From the NCBI GenBank assembly GCA_964529975.1, contig CAZGXW010000053.1, positions 1 to 20,801 on the forward strand: DNA of 20,801 bases, written 5' to 3'. This DNA comes from JADFMN01 sp964529975 (GTDB taxonomy: Bacteria > Armatimonadota > Fimbriimonadia > Fimbriimonadales > Fimbriimonadaceae). Under the pieces are notes generated by a model. That model had not been told where the DNA came from and ran no database searches. It worked only from the letters and a program-made list of their open reading frames with translations. Shown here piece after piece: positions 13,967 to 20,801 of the stretch. Numbering within the stretch: the stretch's first letter is position 1; each line of letters starts with the position of its first letter. The translations under genes were made by a program, and so were the position numbers.

Positions 13967-14329
13967 CTATTCCTCAACAGCCCCTGTCTTGGGCAGCGAC
14001 CTTTGCCGCCGCTTCCCTAAGTATGACCGAAAAAGGTGCGTCCCCAACAAAGTCAGGGCCCCGGACCAACCCTTGGACTTGATGGCTTTGAAGGCCTCGA
14101 TGAACGGACCAAAGGCGTCCCCGCCGCCTCGCGTGTCCAGGGCCGCTCTGACTTCGGCCAGTTGGCGCTCCTGTTCGGCCACTCTCCCCTCCAGCCGCTC
14201 CAGGGTCTTGTTCAACTTGGCGAGTTCCTTGCTGACAGACCAGAGTTTGTACACCGCAGCGAGCACAGCGAAGAGCAACACCGCGATAACGGCGACCAAC
14301 GTCCAAACGAGACCGGCGACCTGGTCCAT
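13967..14329 (-). CDS. DUF948-like membrane-anchored coiled-coil protein
   Basis: The 120-residue product has one N-terminal membrane helix at about residues 5-30 (VAGLVWTLVAVIAVLLFAVL). A heptad-like coiled coil follows at about 33-66 (LAKLNKTLERLEGRVAEQER). A glycine-rich break and a shorter basic C-terminal region complete it (GGGDAF, FKAIKSKGWSGALTLLG, RSYLGKRRQR). Shape, size and the directly following YtxH gene (two bases away) match DUF948 proteins, although the C-terminal part is not typical and I cannot confirm the family by eye. It starts three bases after the mnmA stop. It probably works with YtxH at the membrane; no enzymatic function is visible. Confidence 0.8.
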   Translation of the reverse strand: MDQVAGLVWTLVAVIAVLLFAVLAAVYKLWSVSKELAKLNKTLERLEGRVAEQERQLAEVRAALDTRGGGDAFGPFIEAFKAIKSKGWSGALTLLGTHLFRSYLGKRRQRSLPKTGAVEE

Positions 14330-14332
14330 GCG

Positions 14333-15382
14333 CTAAACGATGGTACCGCCCGCCATCACGGTATCGCCATCATAAGCGACGGCGATCTGTCCGGGCGTGA
14401 CGGCGTGCACGGGCTCATCGAACACGATTCGATCCTCATAGAGCGTCGCGGGCCTAGGCTCCATGTTGTACCGGACCTTGGCCTGGACTCGGACCGGGAC
14501 CTCGTCAGGAGAAGCCGCGCTCCAAATCACGTCATCGATCCAGACCTCGGCCTGAAGGAGCTCCTCCTTGTCACCGACGACCACCTTGTTCTCTCTGGGA
14601 TGGATCGAGACGACGTACAAAGGCCTGCCCGCTGCGACTCCAAGACCCCGACGCTGACCGACGGTGAATCCCGCGACCCCTTCGTGTCGACCCACGGGGT
14701 TGCCCTCGGTATCAACCAGGTCTCCTGGCTCAAACATCTGAGGCCGGTTCTTGCGGAGGAACTCCCTGTATCCGCCGGCGTCGCTCACGAAACAGATCTC
14801 TTGGCTGTCAGGCTTGAGCGCTACGGGAAGGCCGAACTCCGCTGCTAGATGGCGCGTCTCGTCCTTGTCCTTGAGATCGCCCAAGGGGAACAACGTGCGC
14901 GACAACTGGTCTTGTGAAAGCGAGTAGAGCGCGTAGGATTGGTCCTTCCCGCTCCTGGCTCGCTTTAAAACGTACTTCCCTCCCGACTTCTCGATTCGGG
15001 CATAGTGGCCCGTCGCAAGGAAGTCGCATCCAAGTTCACGGGCCTTCTCAGAAAGCTCGAGGAACTTGACTTCGCGGTTACAGGTCACGCAAGGGTTTGG
15101 GGTCCGTCCGGCAGAGTACTCCTCGATGAACTCGTCGATCACCGCCTTGCGGAACTGGTCTTTGAAGTTGACGACGTAGTGTGGGATGTCGAGCCTTGCT
15201 GCCACTCGCCTTGCGTCCTCGACGGCACCAAGCGAACAGCACCCTGCATGGCGAGGATCGCGCTGGCTCTCCTGCCAGATTTGCATCGTCACGCCGACGA
15301 CGTCGTAGCCGTCCCGCTTGAGGAGGCCTGCGACGACGCTACTGTCCACGCCGCCGCTCATCGCGACGCAGACCGTCTTCAA
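14333..15382 (-). CDS. mnmA: tRNA-specific 2-thiouridylase MnmA
   Basis: MnmA puts sulfur on C2 of the wobble uridine (s2U34) in tRNAs for Lys, Glu and Gln, using ATP and a sulfur relay. The 349-residue protein has the ATP-binding SGGVDSS at 9-15. Cys98 in TPNPCVTCN and Cys197 in SQEICFV form the catalytic pair. ATGHYAR, KDQSYALYSL and the C-terminal beta-barrel (VGQRRGLGVAAGRPLYVV) also fit. The start is TTG at 15382; no ATG lies between it and the P-loop except M8, which would be too short. TTG overlaps the stop of the upstream VKOR-DsbA gene as TTGA, so translation is probably coupled. Cysteines 48-49 in AGCCSLGAVEDAR are also typical. Confidence 0.96.
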   Translation of the reverse strand: MKTVCVAMSGGVDSSVVAGLLKRDGYDVVGVTMQIWQESQRDPRHAGCCSLGAVEDARRVAARLDIPHYVVNFKDQFRKAVIDEFIEEYSAGRTPNPCVTCNREVKFLELSEKARELGCDFLATGHYARIEKSGGKYVLKRARSGKDQSYALYSLSQDQLSRTLFPLGDLKDKDETRHLAAEFGLPVALKPDSQEICFVSDAGGYREFLRKNRPQMFEPGDLVDTEGNPVGRHEGVAGFTVGQRRGLGVAAGRPLYVVSIHPRENKVVVGDKEELLQAEVWIDDVIWSAASPDEVPVRVQAKVRYNMEPRPATLYEDRIVFDEPVHAVTPGQIAVAYDGDTVMAGGTIV

Positions 15383-16539
15383 TCGCCCGCCAAAAGCTCC
15401 TTGTACGGCGAGCTTTCCAACTCCGACTTAAGCCGAGAAGGACGGATCGCCTTCGGCTTTTGCCCCTCGGCGTACAGGATCAAGGTCGGGGTCTCCGAGA
15501 CCGAGAGTTTCGTAGCCAGGTCGATGTCCTCTTGGATGCGGTTGTACAGGGCATCGGCGCGCTCCTTGAGATCACCCTCGGTGGCATTCAGCATTTCGCT
15601 GATCTCCATCCTGTCCAAGCCCGACTCTGCAGCGACCGCGAACACGCCGTCGATAGTCTTGATCCTCTCGGTGTTCGTCGGCAACATGAGGTTGTCGATG
15701 AACTTGAAGAAGACGCCCTTATCCGCCGCGAACTCCGAGATGGCCGCCGCGTCGAGCGAGGTCTCGTGTCCGGGCTTGTCCATCAAAGGCAGGTGCCTGT
15801 ACGCGAACCTGATCCGGTCTCCGTATTGCGCGATCTCCTTCTTGACGTCAGGATAGGTCGTGCGGCAAGACGGACAGTTGACGTCGGCAAACTCGATCAA
15901 CGTGACTTTCGCGTCCTTTCCGCCAAAGGTCTTCGCCTCGATCGGCAAGACTTCTGACAGCGGGTACTTGGCCGCGTCCACGACCCAGTCCACATCGATG
16001 TCGATCGCTTCCTTTAGGTCTTGGACTCGGATAGCCAAGGCTCCCATCGAAAGCGCGAACGCCGCACCCGCGATCATCCATCCCGGTTGTCCATCGGCCT
16101 TTTGAGGCGTATCGTCCTGCAAGAGCGCCCCGTGCGCGATCGTCGTCAGAACGATCACCGCCAGCGAACTGAGACACCAGATGCACTTTTGCTGAACGAT
16201 AGAGATCGACGCAAAGGTCAGGTATAGGCTGAACACAAGTCCGATCGCCGAGAACACGAAGCCTGCGATCGCAAGCCGCCGATGTGTGACCCCGGTCAGC
16301 GACGAGCGGACGACGGCGAGCGCGAACAGAAGAATGTAGCCTAGCAGCCCCAGATAGGAGACCGAGATCCCGGTGCCAATCGGAAACTTGGCGTATGGCG
16401 AGTTGAGGACGATCGTACAGCCGAGGTTCCCGCCACAGGGGATATCGAGGCTGCGAAGCGTCGTGTAGGACAGGACGCCGGTGATAAAAATCCCGATCGC
16501 CCCCAAGACAATGAGAACCCTGTTGCTCCAAACAGCCAC
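15379..16539 (-). CDS. VKOR-DsbA fusion: disulfide-generating membrane oxidoreductase
   Basis: The 386-residue protein joins a four-helix vitamin K epoxide reductase domain to a DsbA-like thioredoxin domain. VKOR homologues pass electrons from periplasmic thiols to quinone, so the fusion should catalyse disulfide formation in exported proteins. Loop cysteines C35 and C41 (IPCGGNLGC) and the active-site pair C119/C122 (QQKCIWCLSS) mark VKOR. A fifth membrane segment (about 153-172) leads to the thioredoxin part with C222/C225 (NCPSCRTTYPDV) and the cis-proline P351 (SETPTLILY). GTG 16539 is the likely start: it precedes the first membrane segment and sits six bases after a TATAAT on the same strand. 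The longer frame to 16809 overlaps miaB and is rejected. Many exported proteins in this window contain few cysteines, so its clients are not obvious here. Confidence 0.93.
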   Translation of the reverse strand: MAVWSNRVLIVLGAIGIFITGVLSYTTLRSLDIPCGGNLGCTIVLNSPYAKFPIGTGISVSYLGLLGYILLFALAVVRSSLTGVTHRRLAIAGFVFSAIGLVFSLYLTFASISIVQQKCIWCLSSLAVIVLTTIAHGALLQDDTPQKADGQPGWMIAGAAFALSMGALAIRVQDLKEAIDIDVDWVVDAAKYPLSEVLPIEAKTFGGKDAKVTLIEFADVNCPSCRTTYPDVKKEIAQYGDRIRFAYRHLPLMDKPGHETSLDAAAISEFAADKGVFFKFIDNLMLPTNTERIKTIDGVFAVAAESGLDRMEISEMLNATEGDLKERADALYNRIQEDIDLATKLSVSETPTLILYAEGQKPKAIRPSRLKSELESSPYKELLAGD

Positions 16540-16545
16540 GGCGTG

Positions 16546-16551
16546 ATTATA
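16546..16551 (-). promoter_or_regulatory. -10 element (TATAAT) for the VKOR-DsbA operon
   Basis: The minus strand reads TATAAT CACGCC GTG. A transcript starting at the normal distance would begin at or next to the GTG start codon, which implies a leaderless mRNA. No good -35 hexamer is visible at 16-18 bases upstream. Confidence 0.55.
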
Positions 16552-16592
16552 CGTCCGCAGGTTCCATTGAGCCGGACGAACGGACGACCTCC

Positions 16593-16601
16593 TGGTACAA
16601 T
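16593..16601 (+). promoter_or_regulatory. Extended -10 promoter for miaB
   Basis: TGG TACAAT fits an extended -10 (TGn before the hexamer). It would start transcription near 16608 and give a leader of about 19 bases, with AGGG (16617-16620) six bases before ATG 16627. A TTGAGC further upstream (16567-16572) is too far away to be a normal -35. Confidence 0.5.
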
Positions 16602-16626
16602 TCAAGCCCGTTGAACAGGGCTCTCC

Positions 16627-18015
16627 ATGTCCAACGTCACTCTCCTCTCGCCGAGTTCCAGATCGCGCGCCAAGGGCGATAAAACCCAGCGTGGCACGTA
16701 CTTCGTTCAGACCTGGGGCTGTCAAATGAACGAGGAGGACAGCGAGCAGATGGCGCTGTACCTCCAGGATCTTGGATTTGCGCCTGCGTCCCACCCTGCC
16801 GAGGCCCACATCGTCCTACTGAACACCTGCAGCGTGCGCAAGAAGCCTGAGGACAAGGCGTTTTCGCTCCTTGGCGAGCTTCGGGCGATGAAGGATGCGA
16901 GGCCGGAGATGGTCATCGGCGTAGCCGGCTGCATGGCCCAAATCCGTGCGGACGAGATCAAGCGGCGCAATCCGCACGTCGACTTCGTTATCGGTACGGC
17001 CCAGGTCAGCCGCATTCCTGCGATTGTCGAGGAGATTCTGCAGACCAAGCGGTTCCAAAAGCGCTTGGAACTCCCGCCTCGCACGGGCGCAGTCGTCACA
17101 GACGTTCCCCAGCGCAACCTGGAACGCAAGGGCAAACTTAAGGCGTTCGTGCCAATCCAGTACGGGTGCGACAAGTTCTGCACGTTCTGCATCGTTCCTT
17201 CGACACGTGGACGGGAGCGCTCTCGACCGACCGAGCACATCGTGCAAGAGGTCCGTCGTCTGGCCGAACTCGGGACCAAAGAAGTCACCCTCCTTGGCCA
17301 GACCGTGAACTCGTACGGCAAGAACCTCGCCGAGGGACGAGTGCCCTTCTCCCAGCTTCTGCGCCTCCTTAGCGGGATCCCTGGGATCGAGCGCATCCGA
17401 TACACGTCTCCCTATCCGCGCGACTTCAAGGCAGACCTCATCGAGACGATTCGTGACGTGCCGCAAGTCATGGAGCACTGTCACATGCCGTTGCAGGCAG
17501 GCGACGACGGCCTGCTCAAGCGCATGAAGCGACTCTATTCTGTCGAGTCGTTTGGACAGATCGTGACCGACCTCCGCAGCGCAGTGCCGAACATCGGCCT
17601 TACGACCGACGTCATCGTGGGCTTTCCGGAAGAGACCGATGCGGAGTTCCAAGGCACGCTCGCCGTGATGGAGGAGACGAGGTTCGACGGCGCGTATATG
17701 TTTAGGTACTCCCCTCGCCCAGGGACGCCAGCGGCTGAGATGCCCCAAGTCCCCGCCCAGGCGAGCGCTGACCGCCTCGCGAAACTCATCGAGGTCCAAA
17801 ACAGGATCACCGTCGAGAACAACGAGCGGCAGGTCGGGAGGGAGTTCGAGGTCCTCGTCGAGGGCAGGTCTCCCAAGGATTCAACGAAACTGCAGGGCTA
17901 CACTCGGTGCTTCCGGATGGTCCACTTCTCCGGCAACGAGAACCTGACGGGCAGCCTTGTCGGAGTCCGCGCGACAGCGGCGCACTTGTGGGGCCTGAGC
18001 GCCGAACTTGCTTGA
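16627..18015 (+). CDS. miaB: tRNA (N6-isopentenyl adenosine(37)-C2)-methylthiotransferase MiaB
   Basis: MiaB is a radical-SAM enzyme that adds a methylthio group to i6A37 next to the anticodon. The 462-residue protein has the N-terminal MTTase domain with cluster cysteines C32 (TWGCQMN), C68 (LNTCSVR) and C102 (AGCMAQ). The radical-SAM triad is C181, C185 and C188 in YGCDKFCTFCIVPSTRGRE. LLGQTVNSYG, HMPLQAG, DVIVGFPEET and FRYSPRPGTPAA follow. A C-terminal TRAM domain lies from about residue 385. The first 20 residues are an extra, probably disordered, leader. The family could also include MtaB or RimO, but the EDSEQM and NSYG segments favour MiaB. It is divergent from the VKOR-DsbA/mnmA operon, so two tRNA modification genes share one promoter region. 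No miaA is in the window. Confidence 0.95.
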   Translation: MSNVTLLSPSSRSRAKGDKTQRGTYFVQTWGCQMNEEDSEQMALYLQDLGFAPASHPAEAHIVLLNTCSVRKKPEDKAFSLLGELRAMKDARPEMVIGVAGCMAQIRADEIKRRNPHVDFVIGTAQVSRIPAIVEEILQTKRFQKRLELPPRTGAVVTDVPQRNLERKGKLKAFVPIQYGCDKFCTFCIVPSTRGRERSRPTEHIVQEVRRLAELGTKEVTLLGQTVNSYGKNLAEGRVPFSQLLRLLSGIPGIERIRYTSPYPRDFKADLIETIRDVPQVMEHCHMPLQAGDDGLLKRMKRLYSVESFGQIVTDLRSAVPNIGLTTDVIVGFPEETDAEFQGTLAVMEETRFDGAYMFRYSPRPGTPAAEMPQVPAQASADRLAKLIEVQNRITVENNERQVGREFEVLVEGRSPKDSTKLQGYTRCFRMVHFSGNENLTGSLVGVRATAAHLWGLSAELA

Positions 18016-18092
18016 ACTAGCGTGTTCGGGCCAGAATGGCCTAGGGCGTTGAAACTTCTTTCGCTCCGAGTCTTCCAAAACGAGGACCTGCC

Positions 18093-18599
18093 ATGACCCA
18101 GAACCGAGCCACTATTGCAGCAATCGCGACCCTTGCCTTGACCGCGATCCCGACCTTTGCCCCGCAAGAAGGAGCTCAAATCGACGCTCCGAAACTCAAG
18201 GAGATGATTACCGGCCTCGGCTACGAGGTCAAGACCCTCAATGAAGAGGTCGGCAAGGAGAAGTACGAGTTCACCGTCAAAACGGAGGGGTTCGACGTGC
18301 CGATCGCCGCAGAGATCAGCCCGAGCAAGAACTACGTCTGGCTCACGGTGTTCCTCGGGAAGGCGCCTGAGGACTCTTCCCCCAAGATGGCCGGGTTCGT
18401 CAAGCGCAACTTCAAGATCCAACCGACGATGTTCTACATCACGGACCGCGGCAACCTCATGCTCGGTTTTGCGATGGAGAACCGTTCCTTGACTGCAGCC
18501 GTGCTCCGCAGGACCGTCACCAAACTCTCTGCCGATGTGACCTCGACATCGGACCTATGGGCCGAAGGCTCCCTGCACCCACAATCGCAGCAGGAGTAA
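18093..18599 (+). CDS. Exported YbjN-like protein, function unknown
   Basis: The 168-residue product has a signal peptide (about 1-23, ATIAAIATLALTAIPTFA). A single compact domain follows that resembles the YbjN/type III chaperone fold: LKEMITGLGYEVKTLNEEV, KYEFTVKTEGFDVPIAAEIS, NYVWLTVFLG, then KRNFKIQPTMFYI, GNLMLGFAMENRSL and LRRTVTKLSADV. YbjN-type proteins are usually cytosolic and act as chaperone-like or regulatory factors, so an exported copy is notable. The assignment is by fold pattern and moderate at best. GAGG seven bases before ATG 18093 is a reasonable ribosome site. The gene ends two bases before the peroxiredoxin start, and the peroxiredoxin ribosome site lies in its last codons, so the two are co-translated. 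Confidence 0.8.
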   Translation: MTQNRATIAAIATLALTAIPTFAPQEGAQIDAPKLKEMITGLGYEVKTLNEEVGKEKYEFTVKTEGFDVPIAAEISPSKNYVWLTVFLGKAPEDSSPKMAGFVKRNFKIQPTMFYITDRGNLMLGFAMENRSLTAAVLRRTVTKLSADVTSTSDLWAEGSLHPQSQQE

Positions 18600-18601
18600 A
18601 C

Positions 18602-19252
18602 ATGTCCATCCAACTCGGCGACATCGCGCCGGACTTCACCCAGGACTCCACCCAGGGGCCCGTGAAGTTCCATGACTACATCGAGGGCTCTTGGGCAGTC
18701 CTCTTCTCCCATCCCAAGGACTTCACGCCAGTCTGCACGACAGAACTCGGCCAAGTCAGCAAACTCAAGCCGGAGTTCGAGAAGCGCGGCGTGCGCGTGA
18801 TCGGACTTTCCTGCGACTCGGTCGACGACCACAAACGCTGGCTTCAGGACATCGAGGACACGCAGGGCGTGGCCCTAAACTTCCCGCTGCTTGGCGACGC
18901 CGACCGGTCGGTGGCCAACCTTTACGGCATGCTGCACCCGGCGGCCGAGGACACCTTCACGGTCCGGTCGGTGTTCGTCATCGACCCGAACAAGAAAGTG
19001 CGCCTCACGCTGACCTACCCGGCGCCGACAGGCCGAAACTTTGCTGAGATCCTTCGGGTCATCGATTCTCTGCAACTCACCGACAAGTACAAGGTCGCGA
19101 CACCGGTCGACTGGAAACAGGGCGACGACGTGATCATTCTGCCCTCGGTCAAGAACGAAGACGCCAAGGCAATGTTCCCAGAAGGCTGGGACGAGAAGAA
19201 GCCCTATCTTCGGGTCACCAAGCAACCTGGCAAGACGCCCGCCGGCGTGTAA
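18602..19252 (+). CDS. Peroxiredoxin, 1-Cys Prx6 type
   Basis: This enzyme reduces hydrogen peroxide and organic peroxides through a reactive cysteine. The 216-residue protein starts at ATG 18602, preceded by AGGAG that overlaps the previous stop; the longer frame from 18557 lies in the upstream gene. The peroxidatic motif is PKDFTPVCTTELG with Pro38, Thr42 and Cys45; Arg122 is in TVRSVFVIDP. The Prx6 hallmark TYPAPTGRNFAEILRVIDSL at about 138-157 is clear, and a long C-terminal arm follows (WKQGDDVIILPSV, then FPEGWDEKKPYLR). A second cysteine, C71 in GLSCDS, occurs in some family members. No AhpF or thioredoxin gene is nearby. A perfect hairpin follows the stop. Confidence 0.95.
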   Translation: MSIQLGDIAPDFTQDSTQGPVKFHDYIEGSWAVLFSHPKDFTPVCTTELGQVSKLKPEFEKRGVRVIGLSCDSVDDHKRWLQDIEDTQGVALNFPLLGDADRSVANLYGMLHPAAEDTFTVRSVFVIDPNKKVRLTLTYPAPTGRNFAEILRVIDSLQLTDKYKVATPVDWKQGDDVIILPSVKNEDAKAMFPEGWDEKKPYLRVTKQPGKTPAGV

Positions 19253-19258
19253 ACCATA

Positions 19259-19287
19259 ATCCCCTTTCCCACATTGGGAAAGGGGAT
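19259..19287. terminator. Hairpin between convergent genes (probable bidirectional terminator)
   Basis: A perfect 12-bp stem (ATCCCCTTTCCC pairing with GGGAAAGGGGAT) surrounds the 5-base loop ACATT. It begins six bases after the peroxiredoxin stop, and its last base is the first base of the lipoprotein stop on the other strand. Neither side has a strong T-run; the minus-strand side has only TTATGGTTT. Position and stem quality support termination for both genes. Confidence 0.75.
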
Positions 19288-20669
19288 CAAAACTTCACGA
19301 CGTGATCGGGAGAGTCTTTCCCTTCTTCCGATTCTCCCCCATCATCCTTCCCGTCAACGCCTGCCGACCACACGCTGCGCTGGGCTGGGTCATATCGAAT
19401 CCCCTGTCCAGTGAAAGGGTCTAATGGCAATTCCTTAAGGATTCTAGATTCGACTACAACGTGCAGGCTCAAGGGAAGCCTGCCTGTTCGCACCTCGTAG
19501 ATCCTCACTCCGATCGCCGCTCTCAGGAGTTGTCCGCGCGCCTGGTGCTTGAACAAGACCGTATACAGCGGATTTAGGTCGGAAACGATCATGCCAGCAA
19601 ACAACTTTCCATAGAGGTTTGGCGTTTCGCGGAACGACGCAGCCATGCGTTCAACCTCCACTTCTGTAAGTGCCCCAAGTTCGACCATCTCAAACGTGCC
19701 CCTAGTCTTCCAAGGTGCGATTGAATCTCGTACTTTCTTGTCAATGTCAAGTCCCGCTTGATAGGGCTCTCCAGCCGCAGCGATAAGGAGGTTCCACCAA
19801 TCAACTATCATGCGTGCCGTTGCAACCTTGTCGAATGGGTCTAGGTGTCCGCTGAAGATCTTCTGCATGGCTCTTTCCCACTTGACGATTGCTTCATCAT
19901 CTGTATCCGCCCCAAAGAATTGGGAAGTGATGGCCTCTGGAAACCTCAACTGTGCGACCTCGTATGCAATCGTCCCTTGAACTTCGTCGAGAGCGGCGAT
20001 CCTGAGAACCTCAGCACATGCCGGCCTACCGCTTGCTGAAAGCAACTGCTTCAGATCCCCTTCTGTCATATCATGGTTCGACAACGCTTCTACAATCGAC
20101 TTGAAACTCATTGAATCGAGAGAAAGACCAACGAGCAGGTGGATGATCGACCCGCCCGCGTTGGACTGGGCGTCTCCATACCAGTCGCCTAACAGCAGAT
20201 AGTGAGTCGCTCGTTCTCGGTCACCTCGCTCTAGGGCTTCCCTTGCTGTAAACAGGATCCCTTTCTGGATCGACTTGAACAGGGCAAGCTCCGGGAACAG
20301 GGTGGCTACACCGTCCCGCGGCAAGGGCGCGACCCAATAGTCTTTCGCGAGGGACGCCTCTAATGCCTTGATCCAGGGCTTGTACTCATTGACGAGAGAG
20401 TCCACTTGCTGATCTGTGAACTCCTCGGCCCCGTCTGGAATACTTGGAACCGCTCCTTGGTCCTTCGTCAAGAGCGTTCGGAACTGAACGTATCCGTTCT
20501 GTTCGTCACGTGGTCGCTCCCTGTACTCGTTCCAAGGAGCAGGCAATGAAGCGAGGATCGTGCTTTTCGGTACGGCAGGCACCTGCTTCATGCCTTGTCT
20601 CTGGCATCCGACCAAAGCGATCGAGGAGAGCACAAAGACGCCAACAAAGGGCATAGGACCCTTTCTCAT
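19287..20669 (-). CDS. Lipoprotein of unknown function
   Basis: The 460-residue product has a lipoprotein signal: a hydrophobic core (FVGVFVLSSIALVGC) with lipobox ALVGC and Cys22. The start may be ATG 20669, or ATG 20654 with AAAGGG upstream, which still includes the whole signal. The long middle is helical (ILFTAREALERGDRERATHY, then GDWYGDAQSNAGGSII) and repeat-like. The C-terminus LPLDPFTGQGIRYDP with SAGVDGKDDGGES resembles the ending seen in pseudopilin-like and planctomycete or armatimonad surface proteins, where it often contacts calcium; here I infer only an envelope location. Its third codon positions are visibly richer in A and T than its neighbours. It is convergent with the peroxiredoxin and divergent from ppa. 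Confidence 0.85.
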   Translation of the reverse strand: MRKGPMPFVGVFVLSSIALVGCQRQGMKQVPAVPKSTILASLPAPWNEYRERPRDEQNGYVQFRTLLTKDQGAVPSIPDGAEEFTDQQVDSLVNEYKPWIKALEASLAKDYWVAPLPRDGVATLFPELALFKSIQKGILFTAREALERGDRERATHYLLLGDWYGDAQSNAGGSIIHLLVGLSLDSMSFKSIVEALSNHDMTEGDLKQLLSASGRPACAEVLRIAALDEVQGTIAYEVAQLRFPEAITSQFFGADTDDEAIVKWERAMQKIFSGHLDPFDKVATARMIVDWWNLLIAAAGEPYQAGLDIDKKVRDSIAPWKTRGTFEMVELGALTEVEVERMAASFRETPNLYGKLFAGMIVSDLNPLYTVLFKHQARGQLLRAAIGVRIYEVRTGRLPLSLHVVVESRILKELPLDPFTGQGIRYDPAQRSVWSAGVDGKDDGGESEEGKDSPDHVVKF

Positions 20670-20733
20670 GCCGTCATTCTGGCACCTGAGTTCGACCTAA
20701 GCCGCACTACGCGCTCCGGTACCCTCCAGCCCG

Positions 20734-20801
20734 ATGTCGCTCAAGGACGTGCCGATCGGGAAGAACGCGCCGCAGGAGGTCAACGTGATCATCGAGATCC
20801 C
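20734..20801 (+). CDS. ppa: Inorganic pyrophosphatase, N-terminal fragment (runs off window)
   Basis: The last 68 bases encode MSLKDVPIGKNAPQEVNVII followed by EIP. This matches the start of family I soluble inorganic pyrophosphatases (E. coli begins MSLLNVPAGKDLPEDIYVVI). The enzyme hydrolyses pyrophosphate to phosphate and drives biosynthesis forward. The catalytic aspartates lie beyond the window edge. ATG 20734 is the clear start. The 64-base gap to the divergent lipoprotein gene shows GGTACCCT shortly before the start, but I cannot define a promoter. Confidence 0.85.
   Translation, partial: MSLKDVPIGKNAPQEVNVIIEI

Noticed and set aside
16540..16809. N-terminal extension of the VKOR-DsbA frame
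   Set aside because: It overlaps the start of miaB and the divergent promoters. The added 90 residues have no domain features, and the first membrane helix begins just after GTG 16539.
18029..18041. Short inverted repeat GGCCA-GAA-TGGCC after miaB
   Set aside because: The stem is 5 bp with a 3-base loop and no T-run. It is too weak to call as a terminator.
1..20801. CRISPR arrays, insertion sequences, tRNA genes, toxin-antitoxin or defence systems
   Set aside because: I looked for spaced direct repeats, transposase-like frames, tRNA T-loop strings and typical defence domains. None had support.

Overview
The window is a dense, GC-rich bacterial chromosome segment. I see no insertion sequences, CRISPR arrays, tRNA or rRNA genes, or integration sites. 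It carries 23 protein-coding entries, two of them cut by the window edges and two that are halves of one interrupted regulator gene. The gene mix is: a G5/3D-domain wall protein directly upstream of rsmA, a YtxH protein, a VKOR-DsbA fusion, a 1-Cys peroxiredoxin, a eukaryote-like OGG1 glycosylase, and large secreted proteins sharing a WPWTVSVDQV C-terminus. This points to a Terrabacteria-type lineage; Armatimonadota (Fimbriimonadia-like) is my best guess, inferred from gene content only and held with modest confidence.

Left part (1-5131). The window opens on the last 18 codons of a secreted-protein gene. A minus-strand LuxR-HTH/tandem-PAS regulator follows, split by a single in-frame TGA. Next on the plus strand are two tiny paralogous proteins with a shared WSP-x-F-x-REHA core, separated by a hairpin-rich intergenic stretch. 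A large exported protein comes next; its C-terminus matches the fragment at position 1. The last gene is a complete thiolase.

Middle block (5172-16539), all minus strand, twelve genes in tight order of transcription: VKOR-DsbA, mnmA, a DUF948-like protein, YtxH, an AI-2E-type permease, an exported protein of unknown function, ligA, ogg, an exported propeller-like protein, the G5/3D protein, rsmA and queG. Many neighbours touch or overlap. Three junctions are 4-base NTGA overlaps whose start codons are ATG (queG), TTG (mnmA) and apparently CTG (ogg). rsmA appears to begin about 130 bases inside the 3D gene. The block combines tRNA/rRNA modification, DNA repair and ligation, and envelope or oxidative-folding functions. 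A second promoter probably lies at 7576-7734, where there is a perfect 16-base palindrome.

Right part (16540-20801). A short divergent promoter region separates VKOR-DsbA, which looks leaderless, from miaB. miaB is followed by an exported YbjN-like protein and a peroxiredoxin. A perfect 12-bp hairpin separates these from a convergent lipoprotein gene. The window ends in the first 22 codons of an inorganic pyrophosphatase. With queG, mnmA and miaB all present, three enzymes of anticodon-loop modification lie within 13 kb.

I did not find an obvious new defence or mobile system. The best candidates for something undescribed are the REHA small-protein pair with its neighbouring interrupted regulator, and the non-ATG NTGA start junctions.
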